Below, piece after piece: positions 7,189-13,002 of a DNA stretch of 14,648 nucleotides. Below the pieces are notes generated by a model. That model was given only the letters and a program-made list of their open reading frames with translations, ran no database searches and was not told the origin of the DNA. The translations under genes and the position numbers were made by a program. Source of the stretch: Chloroflexota bacterium (lineage in GTDB: Bacteria; Chloroflexota; Dehalococcoidia; Dehalococcoidales; Fen-1064). The DNA is taken from the NCBI GenBank assembly GCA_026389745.1, contig JAPLHG010000037.1, positions 49,745 through 64,392 on the forward strand, in the 5' to 3' direction. The stretch's first letter is position 1. Every line of letters begins with the position of its first letter.

Positions 7189-7226
7189 TGTCCGTGCGGA
7201 ATGTAATTAATACAATCGAGAGAGAG
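7189..7226 (-). repeat. 41-bp interspersed repeat, diverged inverted copy 3
   Basis: Reverse complement of the repeat: TGTCCGTGCGG is exact, the middle is diverged, and CAATCGAGAG is exact. About 32 of 38 positions match copy 2. It contains the stop codon of the minus-strand gene at 7207-7455. Confidence 0.8.
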
Positions 7227-7455
7227 GTGGTGCTGGTAAAGAACGGAGAATGAGGTGCCATAGGTCTTTCTTTTCACTGTACCGGAGGTGGAACGACTGC
7301 TTATTCGTGGTCCGGACGTTGAAGTGCCTCTCACTTGGCTCAAGCCATTCCTTTTCTATCTCCTCAACCTCATATTTTTGGTCTTGCCATAGGAAAGATA
7401 TTGGTCTTTCGGAATACATTCGTCCTGAATAGCATGTGACTTCAAGCTTGTCCAA
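7207..7455 (-). CDS. Small conserved hypothetical protein, TTG start
   Basis: An 82-residue soluble protein beginning MDKLEVTCYSGRMYSERP, with a beta-rich core (ISFLWQDQKYEVEEIEKEWLE) and a second half FNVRTTNKQSFHLRYSEKKDLWHLI. The pattern of a Trp/aromatic strand, VEEI and a later aromatic-rich strand resembles the small DUF6504-like proteins of Actinobacteria and Chloroflexota, from memory and not searched. The start is TTG: an in-frame TGA lies five codons upstream and GGAGGAGG directly precedes the TTG. The last residues (PLSRLY) and the stop are encoded by repeat copy 3, so the natural C-terminus may have been replaced when the repeat arrived. Function unknown. Confidence 0.65.
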   Translation of the reverse strand: MDKLEVTCYSGRMYSERPISFLWQDQKYEVEEIEKEWLEPSERHFNVRTTNKQSFHLRYSEKKDLWHLILRSLPAPPLSRLY

Positions 7456-7547
7456 CCGCCTCCTCCGTCATATGAACCAATACCCTTGGCTTCTTTGTGC
7501 CGGGATGAAATATTTCGGTGCTACTGTATAATTGATTTAATTTGCGT

Positions 7548-7808
7548 TTACTTATTTAGCCAGTAGAGTAGTCCACCAAAACCCGCGATGATAATACCGA
7601 GGACAATGGCAATCCACCCTCCGGTTTTTAGTGCTCCTGGTTCAGGACGGAGGGGCCATCGGGAAAAGAATTCTCTCAAGTCAAAGCGGCTTACCAGTGA
7701 ATCGTAGTAGTTCCTTCCCTCTTTCGCACCCCAGATAATTAAACCAATACCGAGGGCGAAAATTACTGCCCCCACTACTATTGGAATTCCCCAGTATTCA
7801 TGAATCAT
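7548..7808 (-). CDS. Small two-helix membrane protein
   Basis: An 86-residue protein with two predicted membrane helices: residues about 8-27 (IPIVVGAVIFALGIGLIIW) and 64-83 (GWIAIVLGIIIAGFGGLLYW). They are joined by a polar loop of about 35 residues with Arg-rich stretches (FDLREFFSRWPLRPE). The start is well supported: GGAGG with a 6-base spacing before ATG 7806-7808, and a promoter at 7839-7867. It is a separate unit from the ribosomal protein operon, whose terminator sits just upstream. No family is recognised. The loop's net positive charge suggests a cytoplasmic loop with both ends outside (inference). Confidence 0.72.
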   Translation of the reverse strand: MIHEYWGIPIVVGAVIFALGIGLIIWGAKEGRNYYDSLVSRFDLREFFSRWPLRPEPGALKTGGWIAIVLGIIIAGFGGLLYWLNK

Positions 7809-7838
7809 ACCTCACCTCCGTACGAGAGGCTTGACAAT

Positions 7839-7867
7839 ATGTTACTCGTTTTTGGGGCAATTCTCAA
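7839..7867 (-). promoter_or_regulatory. Promoter of the small membrane protein gene
   Basis: On minus: TTGAGA (7862-7867), 17-base spacer, TAACAT (7839-7844). It begins at the base next to the hairpin that ends the rplJL unit, so one unit ends and the next begins with no gap. Confidence 0.5.
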
Positions 7868-7901
7868 TACCCTAAGGGGGGAATTTCTCCCCCTTAGGGT
7901 A
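7868..7901 (-). terminator. Strong hairpin ending the rplJL operon
   Basis: A 13-bp perfect stem (TACCCTAAGGGGG / CCCCCTTAGGGTA) with an 8-base loop, 32 bases after the rplL stop. On minus there is no good T-run after the stem. On plus the stem is followed by AAAAATTT. It is therefore not a classic rho-independent site, but stem strength and position make termination or 3'-end protection likely. Confidence 0.65.
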
Positions 7902-7933
7902 AAAATTTCTGAGTATACCCGGCTACTGGGCTC

Positions 7934-8329
7934 TTATCTCACTTCTACGGTGGCGCCGGCGGCTTCCAGCCTCCCTTTAATAGTTGCCGCTTCTTGTTTG
8001 TTGACGTTTTCTTTCACCGATTTGGGAGCGCCTTCAACCAAATCCTTGGATTCTTTCAAGCCAAGATTGGTGACTTCGCGAACTGCCTTGATGACATTGA
8101 TTTTGTTCTCGCCGAAGGATTTGAGGATGACGGTGAACTCGGATTTCTCTTCGACCTCGGCGGCAGGTGCGGTGGCAGTGCCACCAGCCGGAGCGGCGGC
8201 AACTGCTACGGGAGCAGCGGCAGTAACACCAAACTCATTCTCCAGAGCTTTAACCAGTTGAGAAAGCTCCAGAACGTTTAATTCCTTGATAGTATCGATT
8301 ATTCCCTGCACTTTTTCACTCTCTGACAT
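7934..8329 (-). CDS. rplL: Ribosomal protein L7/L12 (bL12)
   Basis: A 131-residue L7/L12, slightly longer than the usual 120-128. The N-terminal dimerisation/L10-binding domain (ELNVLELSQLVKALENEFGV) is followed by an Ala/Pro-rich hinge (about 34-60), then the factor-binding C-terminal domain with EFTVILKSFGENKINVIKAVRE and KESKDLVEGAPK. It forms the ribosome stalk and recruits translation GTPases. The ATG lies one base after the rplJ stop, and its binding site (GGAGGG) is within the last codons of rplJ, so translation is coupled. A strong hairpin follows. Confidence 0.97.
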   Translation of the reverse strand: MSESEKVQGIIDTIKELNVLELSQLVKALENEFGVTAAAPVAVAAAPAGGTATAPAAEVEEKSEFTVILKSFGENKINVIKAVREVTNLGLKESKDLVEGAPKSVKENVNKQEAATIKGRLEAAGATVEVR

Positions 8330-8330
8330 T

Positions 8331-8858
8331 TTAGTTATTACCCTCCAATTGTTTAATTCTTCCTTGTAATACGTTTTGTAGTCCTCTTATTGGACCGGAT
8401 AAAGCACTCGCCAGCATATAAAGCGGGCTTTTGATACCACCAATGACCCTGCCTATCAGGACTTCTTTGGGTGGCAAGGTAGCAAGAGTGGTCACATCGT
8501 CAGCCGTTAGCACTCGGTTGCTCAAGAAACCACCCTTGACGCTGAGATTAAGTTTGGATGTGCGGATGTGGTCGTTGAATGTCTTCGCCAGTTGTGTGAC
8601 GTCTCCATATCCAAAAGCAACGGCAGTAGGACCCTCAAAAGAACCGATAATATCTGACCGGTTGAGCTTTTCAGCCGCCTTCCGGATGAGGGTGTTTTTG
8701 ACGACCTTATAATCACCACCCGCATCCTGCAATTTACGGCGTAAGCCATTGATTTCAGGAGTTTTCATCCCACGGTAATCAGTCAGAATACCGATGCTGG
8801 CTTTAGAGAGTTCCTCCTCCAGCTTATCAATGCTTTTCGCCTTTTTCTCAGTTGGCAT
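8331..8858 (-). CDS. rplJ: Ribosomal protein L10 (uL10)
   Basis: A 175-residue L10, the stalk base that binds 23S rRNA and carries L7/L12 dimers. It begins MPTEKKAKSIDKLEEE, contains DYRGMKTPEINGLRRKLQ and VKNTLIRKA typical of the family, and ends in the helical spine that binds L12 (PIRGLQNVLQGRIKQLEGN). AAGGAGG lies 8 bases upstream of the ATG. It is preceded by an L10 leader and a terminator hairpin (8896-9040), so its expression is probably feedback-controlled by the L10-L12 complex. Confidence 0.97.
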   Translation of the reverse strand: MPTEKKAKSIDKLEEELSKASIGILTDYRGMKTPEINGLRRKLQDAGGDYKVVKNTLIRKAAEKLNRSDIIGSFEGPTAVAFGYGDVTQLAKTFNDHIRTSKLNLSVKGGFLSNRVLTADDVTTLATLPPKEVLIGRVIGGIKSPLYMLASALSGPIRGLQNVLQGRIKQLEGNN

Positions 8859-8895
8859 CTTTTACACCTCCTTATCTTAAATATTTATACCAATC

Positions 8896-8930
8896 AAAAA
8901 AGAGTCCTCGTACACTGCACAAGGACTCAA
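8896..8930 (-). terminator. Intrinsic terminator/attenuator before rplJ
   Basis: On minus: GAGTCCT, 13-base loop, AGGACTC, then TTTTTT. It lies directly after the L10 leader and 37 bases before the rplJ start, the position expected for an attenuator controlling rplJL read-through. Confidence 0.82.
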
Positions 8931-9040
8931 AAAGCTAGCCATTCCGCTCTCACTGTTTTAAACAGTGAGAAACAGGCATTTGTTCCTCGGCAGGCAGTCT
9001 ATTAAGCCCTTCTAAGAAGGACACCCGCTGTCTCAGGATA
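8931..9040 (-). ncRNA. L10 (rplJ) leader RNA
   Basis: On minus the sequence carries hallmark blocks of the ribosomal L10 leader: GAGACAGCGGGTG, then a small hairpin (CCTTC-TTA-GAAGG), GGGCTTAATAGACTGC and CTGCCGAGG. A further 11-bp stem follows (TCTCACTGTTT / AAACAGTGAGA, 8948-8970). In characterised bacteria this leader binds the L10-L12 complex and represses rplJL. The terminator next to it suggests control at transcription. Confidence 0.85.
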
Positions 9041-9077
9041 TTTTATTTTTAATGCTTAGTTTAATGATATGATATCT

Positions 9078-9739
9078 CTAGCTTGAAGTCAATGCTAGGG
9101 TTGGTTTCAGGTCAAGTTTGACGCTGGGACCCATCGTAGTGGTCAGGAAGGCAGTACGAACATATTGGCCTTTAGCACCACTGGGTTTTGCCTTAACGAT
9201 TGCTTCCACTATTGCCACTAAGTTGCCCATCAGCTTTTCAGGTTCAAAACTGGCTTTACCGATAATCACATGGATTGCAATACTCTGGGCAGGTCGTTTG
9301 CGGGGACTACGGTGCCTGATTTAGGGTTAGGCATCAAGCCTTTTCTTCCGAGGACCTTACCGAGCTTGCCCACTTTGCTCATCATGTCAGGGGTGGCAAT
9401 GGCGACATCAAAGTCTGTCCAGCCTTCTTCAATCTTCTTTACCAGTTCATCAGCCCCGACATAGTCGGCGCCGCCCGCTTCGGCGGCTCTAGCACCTTCA
9501 CCCTGTGCAAAGACGAGGACCCTGACCTGTTTTCCCAATCCAAAAGGTAATAGGGCAATGCCTCGCACCTGATGTGCGGAATTGCGCGGGTCAAGCCCCA
9601 TTCTCAGATGAAGCTCCACCGTCTCATCAAATTTGGCGGTTGCCGCTTTTTTGACTGTGACAATAGCTTCTTCGGGGGTGTAAGCTTTTGTTTTGTCTGC
9701 CAGTGTTAATGCCTGTTCGTATCTTTTACCGTTTTTCAT
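9078..9739 (-). pseudogene. rplA: Ribosomal protein L1 gene, internally deleted and frameshifted
   Basis: Two frames together make most of L1 (uL1). The first 157 codons from ATG 9737-9739 run from MKNGKRYEQAL through GLMPNPKSGTVV to LPRVLQSM and stop at TGA 9266-9268. The remainder (IHVIIGKASFEPEKL ... TTTMGPSVKLDL) continues in another frame to TAG at 9078-9080. Compared with typical L1, the segment between VLQ and IHV that carries the GKVEF-x-x-DKT motif is missing, roughly 15 residues, and the loss is not a multiple of three. The second frame could start at GTG 9267-9269, overlapping the stop by four bases. L1 guides stalk movement and tRNA release; loss is tolerated in some bacteria but slows growth. 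The start overlaps the rplK stop (ATGA). Confidence 0.85.
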
Positions 9740-10164
9740 ACTTGTTCTATCTCGATTCCCATACTTCGGGCCGTGCCCGCTACGATTCTTTCCGCGGCTT
9801 CAATATTTTTGGCATTGAGGTCTTTAGACTTGAGTTTGGCGATTTCGTTAAGCTTCTGACGGGGTAGAACCCCGACTTTATCACGTCCGGTGGTGCCGGA
9901 ACCTTTAGGAATGTTCAGGGCTTTCTTTAATAAATCTGTGGTAGGCGGCGTTTTGGTAACAAAGGTAAACGAGCGGTCTTCAAAAACAGTAATTTCTACA
10001 GGAATAATGGAGCCTGCCGTAGAGGCAGTGCGCTCGTTATACTCCTTGCAGAAGCCCATAATATTGATACCGTGCTGGCCCAGAGCCGGACCAACCGGCG
10101 GCGCCGGATTTGCTTTGCCAGCCGGAATCTGTAATTTGATAACGGCAATTATTTTTTTCGCCAC
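9736..10164 (-). CDS. rplK: Ribosomal protein L11 (uL11)
   Basis: A 142-residue L11, normal length. It binds the GTPase-associated region of 23S rRNA. It shows the conserved N-terminal start (AKKIIAVIKLQIPAGKANPAPPVGPALGQHGINIMGFCKEYN), the KTPPTTDLLKKALNIPKGSG linker and the RNA-binding C-terminal domain ending in the MGIEIE motif. The start is GTG (10162-10164) with GGAG upstream. The stop overlaps the rplA start by four bases, so rplK and rplA are translationally coupled. It follows nusG by 22 bases. Confidence 0.97.
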   Translation of the reverse strand: MAKKIIAVIKLQIPAGKANPAPPVGPALGQHGINIMGFCKEYNERTASTAGSIIPVEITVFEDRSFTFVTKTPPTTDLLKKALNIPKGSGTTGRDKVGVLPRQKLNEIAKLKSKDLNAKNIEAAERIVAGTARSMGIEIEQV

Positions 10165-10186
10165 GATTGTCTCCTATATACAATAG

Positions 10187-10720
10187 CTAAAGTTTTTCTA
10201 CCTGCAAGAAGTCCAACTCTACGGGTGTTTCCCGTCCGAAGAGGGAGAGTAGCACCTTGACCTTGCCTTTTTCCGTGGCGACTTCATCAACTACACCGAC
10301 AAAATCGGTGAACGGTCCATCGGTGACACGGACGCTCTGCCCTTCTTTGAAACCGACTTTAATCCTGGGAGTTTCGGATTTCATTTGTTTTAAAATCTGT
10401 TGCATTTCTTCTTCCAGTAGGGGAATGGGTTTCCCGCCACTGCCGACAAAACCGGTTACTGCTGGTGTATTGCGTACGATATTCCAGCTACGGTCAGTCA
10501 TCCTCATTTCAACAATGACGTAGCCAGGCAATATCTTCTTAGAGATGGTGCGTTTTTGCCCGCCTTTAATCTCTATCTCTTCCTCCGTAGGTATAATTAT
10601 CTGGAAGATTTCGTCGCCGGAATCCATAGACTTGATGCGCTGTTCCAGATTCTTTTTGACGCGCTCTTCATATCCGGAGTAGGTGTGAATTGCGTACCAG
10701 CTTTTTTCGCTCTCGACCAC
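10187..10720 (-). CDS. nusG: Transcription factor NusG
   Basis: NusG of 177 residues from the chosen start. The N-terminal domain (SWYAIHTYSGYEERVKKNL, then KILPGYVIVEM and VRNTPAVTGFVG) binds the RNA polymerase clamp. The C-terminal KOW domain (GQSVRVTDGPFTDFVGVVDEV, about 120-140) contacts S10 or Rho. Start choice: an in-frame TTG at 10724-10726 directly abuts the GAGG binding site and cannot use it, while GTG at 10718-10720 has the same GAGG 6 bases upstream. The GTG is preferred. The gene sits in the usual secE-nusG-rplK order, 52 bases after secE. Confidence 0.95.
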   Translation of the reverse strand: MVESEKSWYAIHTYSGYEERVKKNLEQRIKSMDSGDEIFQIIIPTEEEIEIKGGQKRTISKKILPGYVIVEMRMTDRSWNIVRNTPAVTGFVGSGGKPIPLLEEEMQQILKQMKSETPRIKVGFKEGQSVRVTDGPFTDFVGVVDEVATEKGKVKVLLSLFGRETPVELDFLQVEKL

Positions 10721-10772
10721 AAACAACCTCGTTCAAATTTTAACTTATGGGGAATTATTGCCTTTAGATGCC

Positions 10773-11009
10773 CTAAGCACCTCGGACAGTACTAATGAGC
10801 CATTTAATAAACTCACTAAAACCAAAGTCAATACCACCGAGTATTATTCCGACAACAACAGCGGCCAGGAGTACCAGCCCTGACAGATAAAACAGGTCGC
10901 GCCGACTCAGCCAAGTCACCTTCTTCATTTCTGCGATGGTTTCGCTAATGTAGTTGGCGAAGGCACTCTTCGGTTTGGGAGTCATAGTGGTTGGTTTAGT
11001 TGATGGCAT
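10773..11009 (-). CDS. secE: Preprotein translocase subunit SecE
   Basis: A 78-residue single-helix SecE, the short form found in most bacteria outside the gammaproteobacteria. A polar N-terminus is followed by the amphipathic cytoplasmic helix (NYISETIAEMKKVTWLSRRDL, with the conserved K-x-V-x-W-x-x-R core) and one membrane helix (about 42-60, SGLVLLAAVVVGIILGGI). It clamps SecY in the SecYEG channel. Binding site GAGGG lies about 6 bases upstream of the ATG. Placement between rpmG and nusG is the standard bacterial order. Confidence 0.95.
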   Translation of the reverse strand: MPSTKPTTMTPKPKSAFANYISETIAEMKKVTWLSRRDLFYLSGLVLLAAVVVGIILGGIDFGFSEFIKWLISTVRGA

Positions 11010-11026
11010 CCTGTCCCTCTTGCCCG

Positions 11027-11191
11027 CTATCGAATTTCTCGGTGGAGCTTCTGTCCGCGACAGCGCGGACAGAATTTGTTTAACTCCATTCGCTGGGAAT
11101 CATTTCTCTTATTTTTTTGGGTCGTGTAGTTTCGTTCCTTGCACTCGGTGCAGGCAAGGGTTACTATCACTCTGTTTTCGCTTTTTGCCAT
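11027..11191 (-). CDS. rpmG: Ribosomal protein L33 (bL33), zinc-binding form
   Basis: A 54-residue protein: MAKSENRVIVTLACTECK at the start and CPRCRGQKLHREIR at the end. Two Cys-x2-Cys pairs (Cys14/17 and Cys41/44) mark the zinc-binding (C+) form of L33, a small protein of the large subunit near the E site. The ATG lies two bases after the tuf stop and lacks a strong binding site of its own, so it is probably translated by coupling to tuf. secE follows after 17 bases. The tuf-rpmG-secE-nusG arrangement is common. Confidence 0.94.
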   Translation of the reverse strand: MAKSENRVIVTLACTECKERNYTTQKNKRNDSQRMELNKFCPRCRGQKLHREIR

Positions 11192-11193
11192 AT

Positions 11194-12399
11194 TTACTCG
11201 ATTATCTTGGTAATAGTACCAGCTCCTACCGTTCTCCCGCCTTCGCGAATGGAGAACCGCATGCCCTGTTCCATAGCCACAGGGTAAATGAGTTTGATCT
11301 TTGCTGTGATATTATCGCCCGGCATTACCATTTCTACACCTTCTGGCAGTTGGAGTTCCCCGGTGACATCGGTGGTTCTGATATAGAACTGTGGTTTGTA
11401 GCCGTTAAAGAATGGCGTATGTCGGCCACCCTCCTCCTTGCTTAAGACGATAACCTCTGCCTCGGCATAAGTGTGCGGCTTGATACTGCCAGGCGCGGCT
11501 AATACCTGACCTCTTTCAATATCTTCACGTTCAACGCCGCGGAGCAAAATGCCCACAGCGTCGCCTGGTTCAGCATAGTCCAGAATCTTGTGGAACATTT
11601 CCAAGCTGGTGGCGACAACTTTCTTGATATCATGGTGCAGACCGACGATTTCAACCTCATCACCGGCTTTGATAACGCCACGTTCGACTCTGCCAGTCGG
11701 CACTGTGCCACGGCCTTTAATACTGAAGACGTCTTCCACAGACATCAGGAATGGCTGGTCCTTGGGACGAACAGGTGTGGGTATATACTCGTCCACGGCG
11801 TCCATCAATTTCAGGATGGGGCCACACCACTTACAATCCCTCTTGCCACAACCACATTCCAGAGCCTTAGAAGCACTGACTCTGATGATAGGTACTTTGT
11901 CGCCGGGGAAATTGTATTTATTAAGAAGCTCTCTGAGTTCCATTTCGACTAATTGTAGAAGCTCTTCATCTTCCATCAGGTCGACTTTGTTGAGAGCGAC
12001 GACGATGTACGGCACATTTACCTGACGTGCTAGCAGGATGTGCTCTCTTGTCTGTGGCATTGGGCCATCGGGAGCGCTGACGACGAGAATAGCGCCGTCC
12101 ATCTGAGCGGCACCGGTAATCATGTTTTTGATATAGTCGGCATGACCTGGACAATCTATGTGTGCGTAATGTCGCTTTGCTGTCTCATACTCGATGTGGG
12201 CGATGGCGATGGTCATACCACGTGCTTTCTCTTCCGGTGCGTTATCGATTGTATCGAATGCGCGGAAGGAGACGTTTTTAAATTGTTTTGACAACACCAG
12301 CGTTATCGCGGCTGTTAAAGTTGTCTTACCGTGGTCGACATGACCGATGGTGCCCACATTAACATGCGGCTTACTTCTGTCAAATTTCTGTTTTGCCAT
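11194..12399 (-). CDS. tuf: Elongation factor Tu
   Basis: Full-length EF-Tu, 401 residues. It is the GTPase that delivers aminoacyl-tRNA to the ribosome. Domain 1 shows the P-loop GHVDHGKT (19-26), switch region with RGMTIAIAH, DCPGH (82-86), NKVD (137-140) and SASKA (175-179). Domains 2 and 3 follow to GRTVGAGTITKIIE. Near the end of domain 1 there is a Cys cluster (Cys182-x-Cys184-x4-Cys189-x2-Cys192) where E. coli has no cysteines. The binding site AAGGGGG lies 8 bases upstream of the ATG. It follows tRNA-Thr(GGT) closely and probably shares its transcript. Confidence 0.99.
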   Translation of the reverse strand: MAKQKFDRSKPHVNVGTIGHVDHGKTTLTAAITLVLSKQFKNVSFRAFDTIDNAPEEKARGMTIAIAHIEYETAKRHYAHIDCPGHADYIKNMITGAAQMDGAILVVSAPDGPMPQTREHILLARQVNVPYIVVALNKVDLMEDEELLQLVEMELRELLNKYNFPGDKVPIIRVSASKALECGCGKRDCKWCGPILKLMDAVDEYIPTPVRPKDQPFLMSVEDVFSIKGRGTVPTGRVERGVIKAGDEVEIVGLHHDIKKVVATSLEMFHKILDYAEPGDAVGILLRGVEREDIERGQVLAAPGSIKPHTYAEAEVIVLSKEEGGRHTPFFNGYKPQFYIRTTDVTGELQLPEGVEMVMPGDNITAKIKLIYPVAMEQGMRFSIREGGRTVGAGTITKIIE

Positions 12400-12420
12400 T
12401 AAATCCCCCTTCTTTATCTA

Positions 12421-12493
12421 AGCCCACAATCAGATTCGAACTGATGACCCCGTTCTTACCAAGAACGTGCTCTACCGACTGAGCTATGTGGGC
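12421..12493 (-). tRNA. tRNA-Thr (anticodon GGT)
   Basis: A 73-nt cloverleaf: acceptor GCCCACA/TGTGGGC, D-arm AGCTCAGTCGGTAGAGC, anticodon stem CGTTC/GAACG with loop TTGGTAA (anticodon GGT), and T-arm with GTTCGAATC. The discriminator is U and no CCA is encoded. It lies 21 bases upstream of tuf. Confidence 0.95.
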
Positions 12494-12515
12494 ACTATTC
12501 CCGATATATTATATT

Positions 12516-12544
12516 ATTATACAGATTTTTACGGTGAAGTCCAA
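12516..12544 (-). promoter_or_regulatory. Internal promoter for tRNA-Thr(GGT)-tuf
   Basis: On minus: TTGGAC (12539-12544), 17-base spacer, TATAAT (12516-12521). The -10 is perfect and AT-rich sequence follows. It lies in the spacer between tRNA-Tyr and tRNA-Thr(GGT), so tuf may have a second start independent of the upstream tRNAs. Confidence 0.5.
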
Positions 12545-12564
12545 TATTAATTTTGGGGGCGTGG

Positions 12565-12649
12565 TGGAGAGGGCAGGGTTCGAACCTGCGTAGCCCGTCA
12601 GGGCGACAGTTTTACAGACTGTTCCGATTAACCACTCCGGCACCTCTCC
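12565..12649 (-). tRNA. tRNA-Tyr (anticodon GTA)
   Basis: An 85-nt class II tRNA: acceptor GGAGAGG/CCTCTCC, anticodon stem ACAGT/ACTGT with loop CTGTAAA (anticodon GTA), long variable arm (CGCCCTGACGGGCTAC), T-arm GCAGG-GTTCGAA-CCTGC, discriminator A. No encoded CCA. Confidence 0.95.
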
Positions 12650-12676
12650 ACGGGCAACCAAAGAAAATCTCAGACC

Positions 12677-12749
12677 AGCCCGAGAGGGGAGTCGAACCCG
12701 CTAACCTACCGATTACAAGTCGGTTGCGCTACCCTTGCGCCACTCGGGC
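12677..12749 (-). tRNA. tRNA-Thr (anticodon TGT)
   Basis: A 73-nt cloverleaf: acceptor GCCCGAG/CTCGGGC, D-stem GCGC/GCGC, anticodon stem ACCGA/TCGGT with loop CTTGTAA (anticodon TGT), T-loop TTCGACT, discriminator U. The T-stem GCGGG/CCCCT has a C-C mismatch and a G-U pair, which is unusual. It is the first gene after the promoter at 12795-12824. Confidence 0.92.
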
Positions 12750-12794
12750 ACCATATCTATTTTGTTAAGTACTGCAAAAGCAAACAACCTTATT

Positions 12795-12824
12795 ATTATA
12801 CGTAACCAGATAGGTAAAAGTCAA
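12795..12824 (-). promoter_or_regulatory. Main promoter of the tRNA-tuf cluster
   Basis: On minus: TTGACT (12819-12824), 18-base spacer, TATAAT (12795-12800). It lies about 45 bases upstream of tRNA-Thr(TGT) and is near-consensus, as expected for tRNA and EF-Tu expression. Confidence 0.78.
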
Positions 12825-13002
12825 TTCCGAGGGCACCAGAATAAGCTGCTTTTTGTCAAACAGAAGTTCGGGAACTGTTCCGAATGGCCCACCTGAGGGA
12901 ATTCGAGTCGCTCTTTTAGGTAAGAAAGACTTCATGCCTTTGGGACAGCCGGAGCCAGCCGAACAGTTCTTCAATCCGTGTTTCAGGTAGAGATGGACCC
13001 TT
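12825..13002. other. Non-coding stretch between tRNA promoter and insertion sequence
   Basis: Both strands carry short open frames here but neither has a convincing start or family. The minus-strand frame runs through the tRNA promoter. An imperfect palindrome, TTCGGGAACTGTTCCGAA, lies at 12867-12884. No gene is called. Confidence 0.45.

Noticed and set aside
5346..7226. The 41-bp repeats as a CRISPR array
   Set aside because: Three copies only, more than 500 bases apart, one inverted and diverged, with genes between them and no cas genes.
7041..7343. A 100-residue minus-strand frame across repeat copy 3
   Set aside because: It lies antisense to the zinc-ribbon frame, overlaps the better-supported gene at 7207-7455, and has no binding site.
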